Assembly: GCA_965197405.1 (NCBI GenBank)
Contig: OZ240206.1
Location: 2,294,001-2,358,000, forward strand
DNA length: 64,000 nt
Source of the DNA: G965197405 sp965197405
GTDB lineage: Bacteria; Chloroflexota; Dehalococcoidia; Lucifugimonadales; JAGWBF01
Direction of reading: 5' to 3'
In this document: positions 32,892 to 41,227 of the stretch, one piece after another
Layout: each line of letters begins with the position of its first letter
How positions within the stretch are numbered: the stretch's first letter is position 1
Translations under genes and position numbers: made by a program
Notes under the pieces: model-generated
The model's input: the letters and a program-made list of their open reading frames with translations, nothing else
Database searches by the model: none
Told to the model about the DNA's origin: nothing

Positions 32892-34016
32892 ATGGCTGGC
32901 TACAGGGTCATATCGTCGGATAACCATGTGTTTGAGCCTTCAGACCTGTGGACGACTAGAATGGAATCGAAGTTCAGAGACCGGGCCCCACGCGTCGTAC
33001 GCGTGGAAGACGGCAACGATTGGTGGTACTGCGACGGCTGCAAGATGGTCGGCGGAGGGTCCGGAGCACAGGCCGGTAGGAGGTTTGAGGAGCCGGAAAA
33101 TCTGAGCCTATGGGACAAATTCGAAAACGTACGGCCCGGCGGCTATATCCCCGAGGAGCATATCAAGGACATGGATATAGACGGTGTGGACGAGGGCATA
33201 ATTTATCCCACGGTCGGCCTTTTCCTGTACGCCCTGCCCGACGGCCAGATGCTGACCTCCACCTTCAGAACGTATAACGACTGGATTGCCGAGTATTGTG
33301 CCGCATTTCCCAAGCGGCTCAAGGGCATCGGGATGCTCAACCTGGATGTCGTGGAGGAGGGCGTAAAGGAGCTGGAGCGCTGCGCTGCGATAGGGCTGAG
33401 CGGGGCCATGATTACCGTATACCCCCCGGAGGACAGGCCCTACGCTTCCTCGGAGTACGAACCCCTCTGGGCCACCGCCCAGGACCTGGGGATGCCCCTG
33501 AGTCTCCACCTTGGCACCGTCCGCCCGTCCCCCAGCCAGTCCTTCGAGAGCGTCGAGAAGCTTGGCCCGGCGCGTTTGACCAACGTGGACTACTGGGTCC
33601 GGATGTCCCTTGCCCACATGATATTCGGCGGCGTATTCGAGCGCTATCCAAAGCTACAGGTGGCCTCGATAGAGATGGAGCTATCCTGGGTCCCCCATTT
33701 CCTGGACCGCCTGGACTACAACTACACCCAGAGGCCCCCCACGGGAGACTGGTATACGTTCAAAGAAGAAGGCGTGCTCCCCAGCGACTACTTCCACCGC
33801 AACGTGTTCCTCGGCTTCCAGGAGGACTCCCTGGGAGTGAGGGACCGCCACATCATAGGCGTGGACAGTCTCATGTGGGGCTCGGACTACCCCCACATCG
33901 AGTCCACCTTCCCGAGAAGCCGGCAGATCCTCGAGGAGATTCTGGCGGACTGCACCGAGGAGGAGAAGGCCAAGATCGCCGGCGGGAATGCCGCCAGGCT
34001 ATACAGTCTCAGCTAG
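32892..34016 (+). CDS. Amidohydrolase (amidohydrolase_2 / TIM-barrel metal-dependent hydrolase)
   Basis: 374 residues of the amidohydrolase-2 type. The first metal motif is degenerate (SSDNHVFEP, with Asp and His near residue 10); later elements are PLSLHLGTVR (about 200), LAHMIFGGVFERYPKLQVASIE and the C-terminal LMWGSDYPHIESTFP with the catalytic Asp. Relatives are decarboxylases or hydrolases of aromatic and small organic acids, often many copies per genome in SAR202-like Chloroflexota. The substrate is unknown. AGGAGGGACAAGC precedes the ATG. Confidence 0.85.
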   Translation: MAGYRVISSDNHVFEPSDLWTTRMESKFRDRAPRVVRVEDGNDWWYCDGCKMVGGGSGAQAGRRFEEPENLSLWDKFENVRPGGYIPEEHIKDMDIDGVDEGIIYPTVGLFLYALPDGQMLTSTFRTYNDWIAEYCAAFPKRLKGIGMLNLDVVEEGVKELERCAAIGLSGAMITVYPPEDRPYASSEYEPLWATAQDLGMPLSLHLGTVRPSPSQSFESVEKLGPARLTNVDYWVRMSLAHMIFGGVFERYPKLQVASIEMELSWVPHFLDRLDYNYTQRPPTGDWYTFKEEGVLPSDYFHRNVFLGFQEDSLGVRDRHIIGVDSLMWGSDYPHIESTFPRSRQILEEILADCTEEEKAKIAGGNAARLYSLS

Positions 34017-34094
34017 CTTACGGGGTCTTTGCAAATCTCCTTCGGTGGCGTGTGTGCTATGATACACTCGACATCTCTGAAAGGAGTCGCGGAC

Positions 34095-35063
34095 ATGCCG
34101 ATGGAAGGCCTGCTTGCGCTGGTGGAGAGGCTCAGAGAGCGCATTGACGCGCATGGAGCCGCCCTCCGAGGGAGTGAGGCGCTGACCCGCTACGCGCTGA
34201 TAGACCCCATCCTACGAGAACTGGGTTGGGATACGTCAGACCCGGACATGGTGATACCCGAGTACAGCTCAGGTGGTGGACGGGCGGACTATGCCCTTCT
34301 CAGCAACGGCAAACCCGTGATTATGGTGGAAGCCAAGACCTTGGACTCGTCTCTGCAAGGCGCAGTGGGGCAGGGAATCCAATACTGCCTGGTGCAGGGG
34401 ACCGGCTACTTCTCGGCGACTGACGGCAGACGGTGGGAGGTTTACGAGACCCACAAACCCGTGCCCATAGACGAGAAGCGGGTAGTCTCTTTCGACCTGA
34501 AAGGGTCGTCGTCGGCTGAGGCCTGCTTGCAGGCGTTGTCGCTGTGGAGGCCCAGCGTGATTTCGGGCAGTGTCCGGCCGGGGCAGGCTCCTGTCGTCGG
34601 GTTGCCCAGTGACCCGCCCAGCACGACAGGGCTTCAGCCCGTCGCAGGACCCGTTGTTCAGCCGCCGCTCAATATAGAAGAACCGGGATGGCAGCCACTA
34701 TCAACATTGGAACCAGTCCCAGGCATCAATGGCAGCCATCCGCCACGGCCTTCCGAGATTTTGTTTCCTGACAATTCACACAAGGGCATCAACTCATGGG
34801 CCGGTGTTGCGACGGAAACTGTGCGCTGGCTCACGGATAACAACTTCCTGACTGCGGCCCATTGCCCGATTCGGCGGGATAATCGGCACATACTGTCTAC
34901 CAACCCTGCCCATCGAGATGGACGACCTATGAGAGCGTACAGCGAAATAAACTCCCTGTACCTGAACAGAAACTACAATTCCCGCGACCAAGTTAGAAAC
35001 TCACGGCTCATCATTGAGCGCGCGAGCCAGGACCCGGCGCAGTTCAAGGTGCGCTTCCCCTGA
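34095..35063 (+). CDS. Orphan HsdR_N-type nuclease-domain protein
   Basis: About 322 residues. Residues 1-140 resemble the N-terminal endonuclease domain of type I restriction R subunits and related PD-(D/E)xK proteins: LIDPILRELGWDTSDPDMV, then an acidic position in PEYSSGGGRADYALL and the ExK pair in IMVEAKTLDSSL. The remainder, after a Pro-rich linker (about 185-240), ends in a short domain with INSWAGVATETVRWLTDNNF; it lacks helicase motifs. No methylase or specificity gene is nearby, so a full type I system is absent. The ATG at 34095 has GGAG 9 nt upstream. Confidence 0.75.
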   Translation: MPMEGLLALVERLRERIDAHGAALRGSEALTRYALIDPILRELGWDTSDPDMVIPEYSSGGGRADYALLSNGKPVIMVEAKTLDSSLQGAVGQGIQYCLVQGTGYFSATDGRRWEVYETHKPVPIDEKRVVSFDLKGSSSAEACLQALSLWRPSVISGSVRPGQAPVVGLPSDPPSTTGLQPVAGPVVQPPLNIEEPGWQPLSTLEPVPGINGSHPPRPSEILFPDNSHKGINSWAGVATETVRWLTDNNFLTAAHCPIRRDNRHILSTNPAHRDGRPMRAYSEINSLYLNRNYNSRDQVRNSRLIIERASQDPAQFKVRFP

Positions 35064-35080
35064 CCGCGCTCACCCGGAAA

Positions 35081-35120
35081 GGACTTTAGACTCCCCGCTT
35101 CGCTCGGGGTGGCAATGACA
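35081..35120. repeat. Dispersed repeat family A copy, reverse orientation
   Basis: GGACTTTAGACTCCCCGCTT followed by CGCTCGGGGTGGCAATGACA. Confidence 0.65.
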
Positions 35121-35147
35121 CGGGCGTGTCCTTCCAGAAACCTCCCA

Positions 35148-35176
35148 TTGACGATATAAAATGCCGGTGCTATACT
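35148..35176 (+). promoter_or_regulatory. Promoter of the suf operon
   Basis: TTGACG (35148-35153), a 17-bp spacer and TATACT (35171-35176). The predicted start near 35183 falls inside the palindrome described next. Confidence 0.75.
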
Positions 35177-35177
35177 G

Positions 35178-35202
35178 ATTGTTGACCTAATGGGTCAACA
35201 AT
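35178..35202. promoter_or_regulatory. Perfect palindromic operator at the suf start site
   Basis: ATTGTTGACC (35178-35187) and GGTCAACAAT (35193-35202) are exact inverted repeats around TAATG. The palindrome directly follows the -10 box and covers the expected start, a repressor position. It contains GTTG and CAAC half-sites but does not match the spacing of the known SufR site I recall, so the regulator is unknown. Confidence 0.65.
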
Positions 35203-35264
35203 AGAGACTAAGGCGGCCTGTGGAAATATAGCCAAGATATAGTATAGAAGGGACCCGGCAGAAT

Positions 35265-36725
35265 ATGACCTCACCGAAAGTCATTTCCCGTGACACGGGC
35301 ATCGAGGACTCGGATTACAAGTGGGGCTTTGTCATTGACATCGAGTCGGACGTGGCTCCCAAGGGCCTCAACGAGGACATAGTCCGCTTCATCTGGGCGA
35401 AGAAGGGCGAGCCTGACTGGATGCTGGAGTGGCGGCTCAAGGCCTACAGGCATTGGGTCAGGGCGAACCATGAGGAACCCAAGTGGGCCAACGTCCATCA
35501 CCCCGCCATAGACTTCCAGGACATCATCTACTACGCCGCTCCCACCTCCAAGTCCGAAGGCCCCAACAGCCTCGATGAGGTGGACCCGGAGCTGGTGGAG
35601 GCATTCAACAAGCTGGGAATCCCCATCGAGGAGCAGAAGAAGCTCTCCGGGGTGGCGGTGGACGCCGTGCTGGACAGCGTCTCCGTCGCCACTACCTACA
35701 AGGAGACCCTGGACAAGCACGGGGTTATCTTCTGCTCTCTGACGGAGGCCATCCAGAAGTACCCTGATCTTGTAAAGAAGTACCTCGGCTCCGTCGTGCC
35801 CTACAGCGACAACTTCTACGCCACCCTCAACTCCGCAGTTTTCAGCGACGGCTCCTTCGCCTACATCCCCAAGGGGGTGCGGTGCCCGATGGAGCTGATG
35901 ACCTATTTCCGCATCAACCAGGCCGATTCGGGCCAGTTCGAGCGCACCCTCATCATAGCCGACGAGGGAAGCTACGTGAGCTACCTGGAGGGATGCACCG
36001 CGCCCAGCAGGAAGACCAACCAGCTTCACGCGGCGGTTGTGGAGCTGATAGCGCTGGATAACGCGGAAATCAAGTACTCCACCCTCCAGAACTGGTTCCC
36101 CGGCGATAAGGAAGGGAAGGGCGGCGTCTATAACTTCGTCACCAAGCGCGGCAAAGCCCTTGGCAGGAACTCCAAAATCTCCTGGACCCAGGTGGAGACC
36201 GGCTCGGCCATTACGTGGAAGTACCCCAGCGTGATTCTCCAAGGGGACAACTCTGTCGGGGAGTTCTACTCCGTGGCGCTGGTGAACAACTACCAGCAAG
36301 CCGACACGGGCACCAAGATGCTCCACATCGGGAAGAATACCAAGAGCACCATAGTCGCGAAGGGGATCTCCGCCGGGCACGGGAACAGCACGTACAGGGG
36401 CCTGGTCAAGATCACGCCTTCAGCCACCCATGCGAGGAACTTCACCCAGTGTGACTCTCTGTTGATTGGCGACAAGTGCGGCGCCCACACCGTGCCCTAT
36501 ATCGAGGTGCACAACCCCTCGGCGCGCATGGAGCACGAGGCCACCACCTCCAAGGTGAGCGACGACCAGCTCTTCTACTGCCAGCAGCGGGGCATCTCGC
36601 TGGAGGACTCCCATCACATGATCATCAACGGGTTCTGCAAGGGTATCTTCAAAGAGTTGCCCTTCGAGTTCGCCGCCGAGGCCTCCCAGCTGCTCAAGGT
36701 GAGCCTGGAAGGCGCCGTCGGGTAG
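35265..36725 (+). CDS. sufB: Fe-S cluster assembly scaffold SufB
   Basis: 486 residues, the normal size for SufB. Conserved pieces are YKWGFVIDIESDVAPKGLNE near the N terminus, TYFRINQADSGQFERTLIIADEGSYVSYLEGCTAP in the beta-helix core, and the C-terminal HEATTSKVSDDQLFYCQQRG. SufB with SufC and SufD forms the scaffold on which clusters are built. First gene of sufBCDSU, about 80 nt after the promoter. Confidence 0.97.
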   Translation: MTSPKVISRDTGIEDSDYKWGFVIDIESDVAPKGLNEDIVRFIWAKKGEPDWMLEWRLKAYRHWVRANHEEPKWANVHHPAIDFQDIIYYAAPTSKSEGPNSLDEVDPELVEAFNKLGIPIEEQKKLSGVAVDAVLDSVSVATTYKETLDKHGVIFCSLTEAIQKYPDLVKKYLGSVVPYSDNFYATLNSAVFSDGSFAYIPKGVRCPMELMTYFRINQADSGQFERTLIIADEGSYVSYLEGCTAPSRKTNQLHAAVVELIALDNAEIKYSTLQNWFPGDKEGKGGVYNFVTKRGKALGRNSKISWTQVETGSAITWKYPSVILQGDNSVGEFYSVALVNNYQQADTGTKMLHIGKNTKSTIVAKGISAGHGNSTYRGLVKITPSATHARNFTQCDSLLIGDKCGAHTVPYIEVHNPSARMEHEATTSKVSDDQLFYCQQRGISLEDSHHMIINGFCKGIFKELPFEFAAEASQLLKVSLEGAVG

Positions 36726-36742
36726 ATGAACAAAGATAGCAG

Positions 36743-37513
36743 ATGCTGGTAATACGCGACCTCCACGTGTCCGTCGGGGACGTGGAGATATTGAAGGGGC
36801 TGGACCTCACCGTCAACGTCGGCGAGGTCCACGCCATAATGGGTCCCAACGGCTCGGGCAAGAGCACTCTGACCAACGTCCTGGCCGGAAGGCCTGAGTA
36901 CAACGTCACCGCCGGAGAGGTTTCCTACGGGGGCGCTAATCTCCTGGAGATGGACCCGGAGACGCGGGCCAGGGAGGGCATTTTCCTCGCCTTCCAGTAC
37001 CCGGTCGAGCTTCCGGGGGTGCGCAGCTGGCAGTTCCTGAAGTCCGCGGTGGACTCCATCAGGACCCACCGGGGCGAGCAGGAGCTAAGCATCAGGGCCT
37101 TTGACCGTCTGTTGACCGAGAAGATGAAGACGGTGGAGATAGCCCCCGACCTGACGAGGCGGTCCGTCAACGAGGGTTTCTCCGGCGGCGAGAAGAAGCG
37201 CAACGAGATACTCCAGATGGCCCTGCTGGACCCGAAGCTGGCCCTGCTGGATGAGACCGACTCCGGGTTGGACATAGACGCGCTGCGGGTCGTCTCCAAT
37301 GGAGTGAACCAGCTTCGCAGCCCCGAAAAGTCCATAGTGCTCGTGACCCATTACCAGCGCATACTCAACTATATCACTCCCGACTACGTCCACGTCCTTC
37401 TGGGCGGTCGCATCGTTACTTCCGGCGGCCATGAGCTTGCCCTGGAGTTGGAGGAGAAGGGCTACGAGTGGATTAGGGAAACCGTCGAGAGTGGTATGGA
37501 GGCAAACCCATAG
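36743..37513 (+). CDS. sufC: Fe-S cluster assembly ATPase SufC
   Basis: 256-residue ABC-type ATPase: Walker A GPNGSGKST at 34-42, Q-loop in LAFQYPVELPG, signature GFSGGEKKRNEILQM, Walker B LALLDETDSGLD and switch His in VTHYQRIL. It powers conformational change in SufBD. 17 bp after sufB. Confidence 0.97.
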   Translation: MLVIRDLHVSVGDVEILKGLDLTVNVGEVHAIMGPNGSGKSTLTNVLAGRPEYNVTAGEVSYGGANLLEMDPETRAREGIFLAFQYPVELPGVRSWQFLKSAVDSIRTHRGEQELSIRAFDRLLTEKMKTVEIAPDLTRRSVNEGFSGGEKKRNEILQMALLDPKLALLDETDSGLDIDALRVVSNGVNQLRSPEKSIVLVTHYQRILNYITPDYVHVLLGGRIVTSGGHELALELEEKGYEWIRETVESGMEANP

Positions 37514-37530
37514 GAGAGTAGACTACCAGT

Positions 37531-38892
37531 ATGGCTCAGGTCCTGGCGAAAGAGAATAGGTACTTGTCCGACTTCCAGACCTTCACCGGAAGCGTGGCAG
37601 CCAACGACCCCGCCTGGCTCCGGGGCATCCGACAGCAGGCTTTGGCCCGCTTCGCCGAGTTGGGTTTCCCCACGGCCCGTCGCGGCAACGAGAAGTGGAA
37701 GTACACCAGCGTTGTCCCCATTGCCAACGCCACCTTTGAGTACCCATTTGATGACAGCCCGCAGGAGGTAAAGCCGGCTGACCTACGACGGCTAGCCCCC
37801 TGGGACGATAGCTGGGTCAACCTCGTGTTCGTCAATGGACGCTATTCCGAGGCCCTTTCGACGCCGCCGACCCGGACGGAGGGCGCCCGCGTCATGAATC
37901 TGGCCGGCGCAATTGCGGAGGACCGGGGCCTGGTCGAGAAGCACCTGGCGAAGTACGCGACCTTCGAAGACGATGCCTTCACCGCCCTGAACACCGCTTT
38001 TCTCAAGGACGGGGCCTTCGTTTATATCCCGGAAGACGCCCCTCCCCGGTCTCCCCTGCACCTGCTATACGTCACCACCGGCAGGGGGCAACCCATTATC
38101 TCCCACCCCAGGACCCTCGTTGTGGCTGGCCGTCACAGCAGGTCGGCCATCATAGAGAGCCACGTCAGCCTTTCGTCGGCGCACCACTTCACCAACTCCG
38201 TGACCGAGATTTCCGTGGAGGACGGGGCCGAGATTGAGCACCACAGGCTCCTCAGCGAGGCCCCGGGGTCTTTCCACGTGGGGGCCACCAGGGTGCACCA
38301 GAGCCGGGACAGCACGTTCTCCTCGGCCTCCTTTTCCAGAGGCGCCGCCCTGGCCAGGAACGACCTCCTGGTGCTGCTGGACGCGCCGGGTAGCTCCTGT
38401 TACCTCAATGGCCTCTACATGACCTCCGGCACACAGCACATTGACAACTACATAAACGTAGACCATGCCGGGCCCCATACCAAGAGCCGCCTGCGCTACA
38501 AGGGTATTCTGGACGGGAAGTCCAAGGCGGTCTTCGGGGGGACGGTCCTGGTCCGCCGGGATGCGCAGAAGGCCGACTCCCAGCAGTCCGACAAGAATCT
38601 GGTACTGTCGGAGGACGCCGAGGTGAACAGCAAGCCCAGCCTCCTGATTTACGCCGACGATGTCAAGTGCAGCCACGGCGCGACGGCGGGCAACATAGAC
38701 GAAAGCACCCTTTTCTATATGAGAAGCCGGGGGCTGGACTTGGAGACGGCCAGCAGCCTTCTGATACACGGCTTCGCCAGCGAAATTATCGAGACCGTCC
38801 GGCTTGACCCCTTCCGGGCCTACCTGGACAAGCTGTTCCTGGCACAGTTGCCAAACTCTCACTCATCTCACTCAGTCGGGGGAACACCATGA
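37531..38892 (+). CDS. sufD: Fe-S cluster assembly protein SufD
   Basis: 453 residues. N-terminal helical segment WLRGIRQQALARFAELGFP and REEWKYT-like RGNEKWKYTSV, then the right-handed beta-helix core shared with SufB, ending with DDVKCSHGATAGNIDESTLF and YMRSRGLD, the most conserved SufD region. Partners SufB in the scaffold. Its stop overlaps the sufS ATG (ATGA). Confidence 0.95.
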   Translation: MAQVLAKENRYLSDFQTFTGSVAANDPAWLRGIRQQALARFAELGFPTARRGNEKWKYTSVVPIANATFEYPFDDSPQEVKPADLRRLAPWDDSWVNLVFVNGRYSEALSTPPTRTEGARVMNLAGAIAEDRGLVEKHLAKYATFEDDAFTALNTAFLKDGAFVYIPEDAPPRSPLHLLYVTTGRGQPIISHPRTLVVAGRHSRSAIIESHVSLSSAHHFTNSVTEISVEDGAEIEHHRLLSEAPGSFHVGATRVHQSRDSTFSSASFSRGAALARNDLLVLLDAPGSSCYLNGLYMTSGTQHIDNYINVDHAGPHTKSRLRYKGILDGKSKAVFGGTVLVRRDAQKADSQQSDKNLVLSEDAEVNSKPSLLIYADDVKCSHGATAGNIDESTLFYMRSRGLDLETASSLLIHGFASEIIETVRLDPFRAYLDKLFLAQLPNSHSSHSVGGTP

Positions 38893-40181
38893 CCACAGCC
38901 GACCCTACCCCCCTGAATCCCTCCGTCCCAAAGGGGGATTGCGGGGGAGTCCAGGCCGCCGGGACCTTCGACGTGGCGAGAATCAGGGAGGACTTTCCGA
39001 TCCTGAAGCAGAAGGTCCACGGCAAGCCCTTGGTCTATCTGGACAACGCCGCCACCAGCCAGAAACCCCAGGCAGTTATTGACGCCCTGAACCGCTACTA
39101 TACCACGGAAAACTCCAACGTTCACCGGGGCGTCCACTACCTGAGCGAGCAGGCCACCCAGGACTACGAGGGTGCTCGCACAAAGGTGAGGCGGCTCCTC
39201 AATGCCTCCGATGAGCGCGAGATTATCTTCGTGCGAGGCACCACGGAAGGAATCAACCTGGTGGCCCAGAGCTACGGCAGGCAGCACGTTGGAGAGAGCG
39301 ACGAGATAATCATCTCCGCGATGGAGCACCACTCGAATATAGTGCCCTGGCAAATCCTGTGCCAGGAGCGAGGCGCTCGCCTGCGCGTAGTCCCCATCAA
39401 CGACGACGGCGAGCTTTTGATGGACGAGTACGAGCGGCTTCTTGGCCCCCGGACCAAGCTGGTGTCCATCGTTCACATGTCCAACTCGCTGGGGACCATC
39501 AACCCCGTCGAGCAGATCACGGAGATGGCCCACAGTCGCGGCGTCCCGGTCCTGGTTGACGGGGCCCAGTCCACGCCTCATATGCCAATAGACGTGGGCA
39601 AGCTGGGGTGCGACTTCTTCGTCTTCTCCGGCCATAAGCTCTTCGGGCCTACCGGAATCGGCGTCCTGTACGGCAAGGCCGACCTGCTGGAGGCCATGCC
39701 CCCGTACCAGGCCGGCGGCGATATGATCAGGTCGGTCAGCTTTGAAAAGACCACGTATAACTCGCTGCCTTATAAGTTCGAAGCCGGAACGCCAAATATC
39801 GGCGGGTCCATAGGGCTGGGCGCCGCCATTGATTACGTGAACGGTTTGGGGTTCGACCGCATAAACGCTCACGAGCACGGATTGCTGGAATATGGCACAG
39901 AGCGCCTCTCCTCCATCGGCGGCCTTCGGCTCATAGGGACGGCGAGGGAAAAGGCCAGCATCCTCTCCTTTGCCCTTGAAGGCATACACCCCCACGACAT
40001 CGGTACAATCCTGGATGCCGAGGGAATCGCCATCCGTGCCGGCCATCACTGTACGCAGCCGTTGATGGACCGTTTCGGAGTGCCCGCCACCGCCAGGGCT
40101 TCTCTGGCCTTCTACAACACCAGAGAGGAGATAGACGCCCTGGTCAAGGGAATAGATAAGGTCATCGAGGTTTTCAGCTAG
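38889..40181 (+). CDS. sufS: Cysteine desulfurase SufS
   Basis: 430 residues, a group II PLP desulfurase. Motifs: DNAATSQKPQAVIDALNRYY, NSNVHRGVHYLSEQAT, the PLP lysine in FFVFSGHKLFGPTG, and the persulfide Cys 388 in RAGHHCTQPLM. It takes sulfur from cysteine for SufU and SufBCD. The first 25 residues are a non-conserved Pro- and Gly-rich extension. Confidence 0.97.
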   Translation: MTTADPTPLNPSVPKGDCGGVQAAGTFDVARIREDFPILKQKVHGKPLVYLDNAATSQKPQAVIDALNRYYTTENSNVHRGVHYLSEQATQDYEGARTKVRRLLNASDEREIIFVRGTTEGINLVAQSYGRQHVGESDEIIISAMEHHSNIVPWQILCQERGARLRVVPINDDGELLMDEYERLLGPRTKLVSIVHMSNSLGTINPVEQITEMAHSRGVPVLVDGAQSTPHMPIDVGKLGCDFFVFSGHKLFGPTGIGVLYGKADLLEAMPPYQAGGDMIRSVSFEKTTYNSLPYKFEAGTPNIGGSIGLGAAIDYVNGLGFDRINAHEHGLLEYGTERLSSIGGLRLIGTAREKASILSFALEGIHPHDIGTILDAEGIAIRAGHHCTQPLMDRFGVPATARASLAFYNTREEIDALVKGIDKVIEVFS

Positions 40182-40639
40182 TGTCCGACCTTCAAGACCT
40201 CTACCAGGAAATGGTCATGGACCATAACAGCAGGCCCCGGAACTTCCGAAAGCTGCACGACGCGGACCGGTCTCTGGAAGGCTATAACCCCCTTTGCGGC
40301 GACAGGTTCACCCTCTACCTCAAGGTAGACGACGGCGTTATTAGCGACATCGGGTTTCAAGGCTCGGGTTGCGCCATCTCCAGGGCTTCCACGTCCATGA
40401 TGACGGAGAGCGTCAAAGGGAAGAGCAGAGCGGAGGCCGACGAGATTTTCGAGGCGTTCCATCAGATGATCACCCGAGACCCCGGCCTGGACTTTGATGA
40501 CCCCGATGATAAGCTGGGCGACCTTGAAATCCTCTCCGGAGTCTCCGAGTTTCCCGTCCGGGTCAAGTGCGCCGTCCTGTCGTGGCATACGCTGCAAGCC
40601 GCTCTGGAAGGACGCGAGGAGCCGGTCTCGACCGAGTAG
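40181..40639 (+). CDS. sufU: SufU-type sulfur transfer protein, copy 1
   Basis: 152 residues with the SufU zinc ligands: NPLCGDRF (Cys and Asp), GSGCAISRAS, and RVKCAVLSW. SufU accepts persulfide sulfur from SufS. Starts at a GTG whose first base is the last base of the sufS TAG, so they are translationally coupled. Confidence 0.93.
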   Translation: MSDLQDLYQEMVMDHNSRPRNFRKLHDADRSLEGYNPLCGDRFTLYLKVDDGVISDIGFQGSGCAISRASTSMMTESVKGKSRAEADEIFEAFHQMITRDPGLDFDDPDDKLGDLEILSGVSEFPVRVKCAVLSWHTLQAALEGREEPVSTE

Positions 40640-40743
40640 GTCCGGGCGCCGCTGACACCCTTAAACTTCCGGGGGCTTCCTGAAGCTAGGGGCGCTTCTC
40701 CAGCCACACTTCAACGCTCTTCAACACCGGGTGGCCAGGTGGA

Positions 40744-41211
40744 ATGATGCAAGATCCCCCCTCTGACGGACTCGACGACCTGTACCGGGATGTAGTCCTC
40801 AAACACTACAGGGAATCCCGGAGCAAGCTGCACATAGAAAATCCGGATATAGAGTACGACGAGTACAACCCCATCTGCGGCGACCGGGTGGTGTTGCAGC
40901 TGAAGCTCGACGACGGCCGGGTGGGAGAGGCCGGCTTTCACGGCGAGGGGTGCTCTATAAGCCAGGCCTCGGCTTCCATGATGACTGGCTTGTTGTGCGG
41001 GAAGAGTCTGGAGGAGGCCGAGAGGCTATCGGGGACCTTCAGGCGGATGATGCATGGGAGTACCGGACCCCAGGATGAGGTAAGCGGGCTGGGAGACCTG
41101 GAAGCCCTCCAGGGCGTGCGCAAGTTCCCCGTGCGCATCAAATGCGCCCTTCTCGCCTGGACTGCCCTGGAAGAGGGCATAGAGGAGTATAGAGCCAGGG
41201 CAAACCAGTAG
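40744..41211 (+). CDS. SufU-like protein, copy 2
   Basis: 155 residues, clearly paralogous to the gene before it. It keeps all three ligand motifs (NPICGDRVVL, GEGCSISQAS, RIKCALLAW) but differs over most other positions and in the loop between helices. It follows after a 104-bp gap with its own AGGTGGA site, probably still in the suf transcript. A second sulfur acceptor for another desulfurase or pathway is possible. Confidence 0.88.
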   Translation: MMQDPPSDGLDDLYRDVVLKHYRESRSKLHIENPDIEYDEYNPICGDRVVLQLKLDDGRVGEAGFHGEGCSISQASASMMTGLLCGKSLEEAERLSGTFRRMMHGSTGPQDEVSGLGDLEALQGVRKFPVRIKCALLAWTALEEGIEEYRARANQ

Positions 41212-41227
41212 CCGGACGGCGTCTGTC

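Noticed and set aside
35271..36380. 369-codon frame opposite sufB
   Set aside because: Long only because GC-rich antisense lacks stops; no family pattern and no ribosome-binding site.
38868..40049. 393-codon frame opposite sufS
   Set aside because: Same explanation; sufS on the other strand is complete with all catalytic residues.
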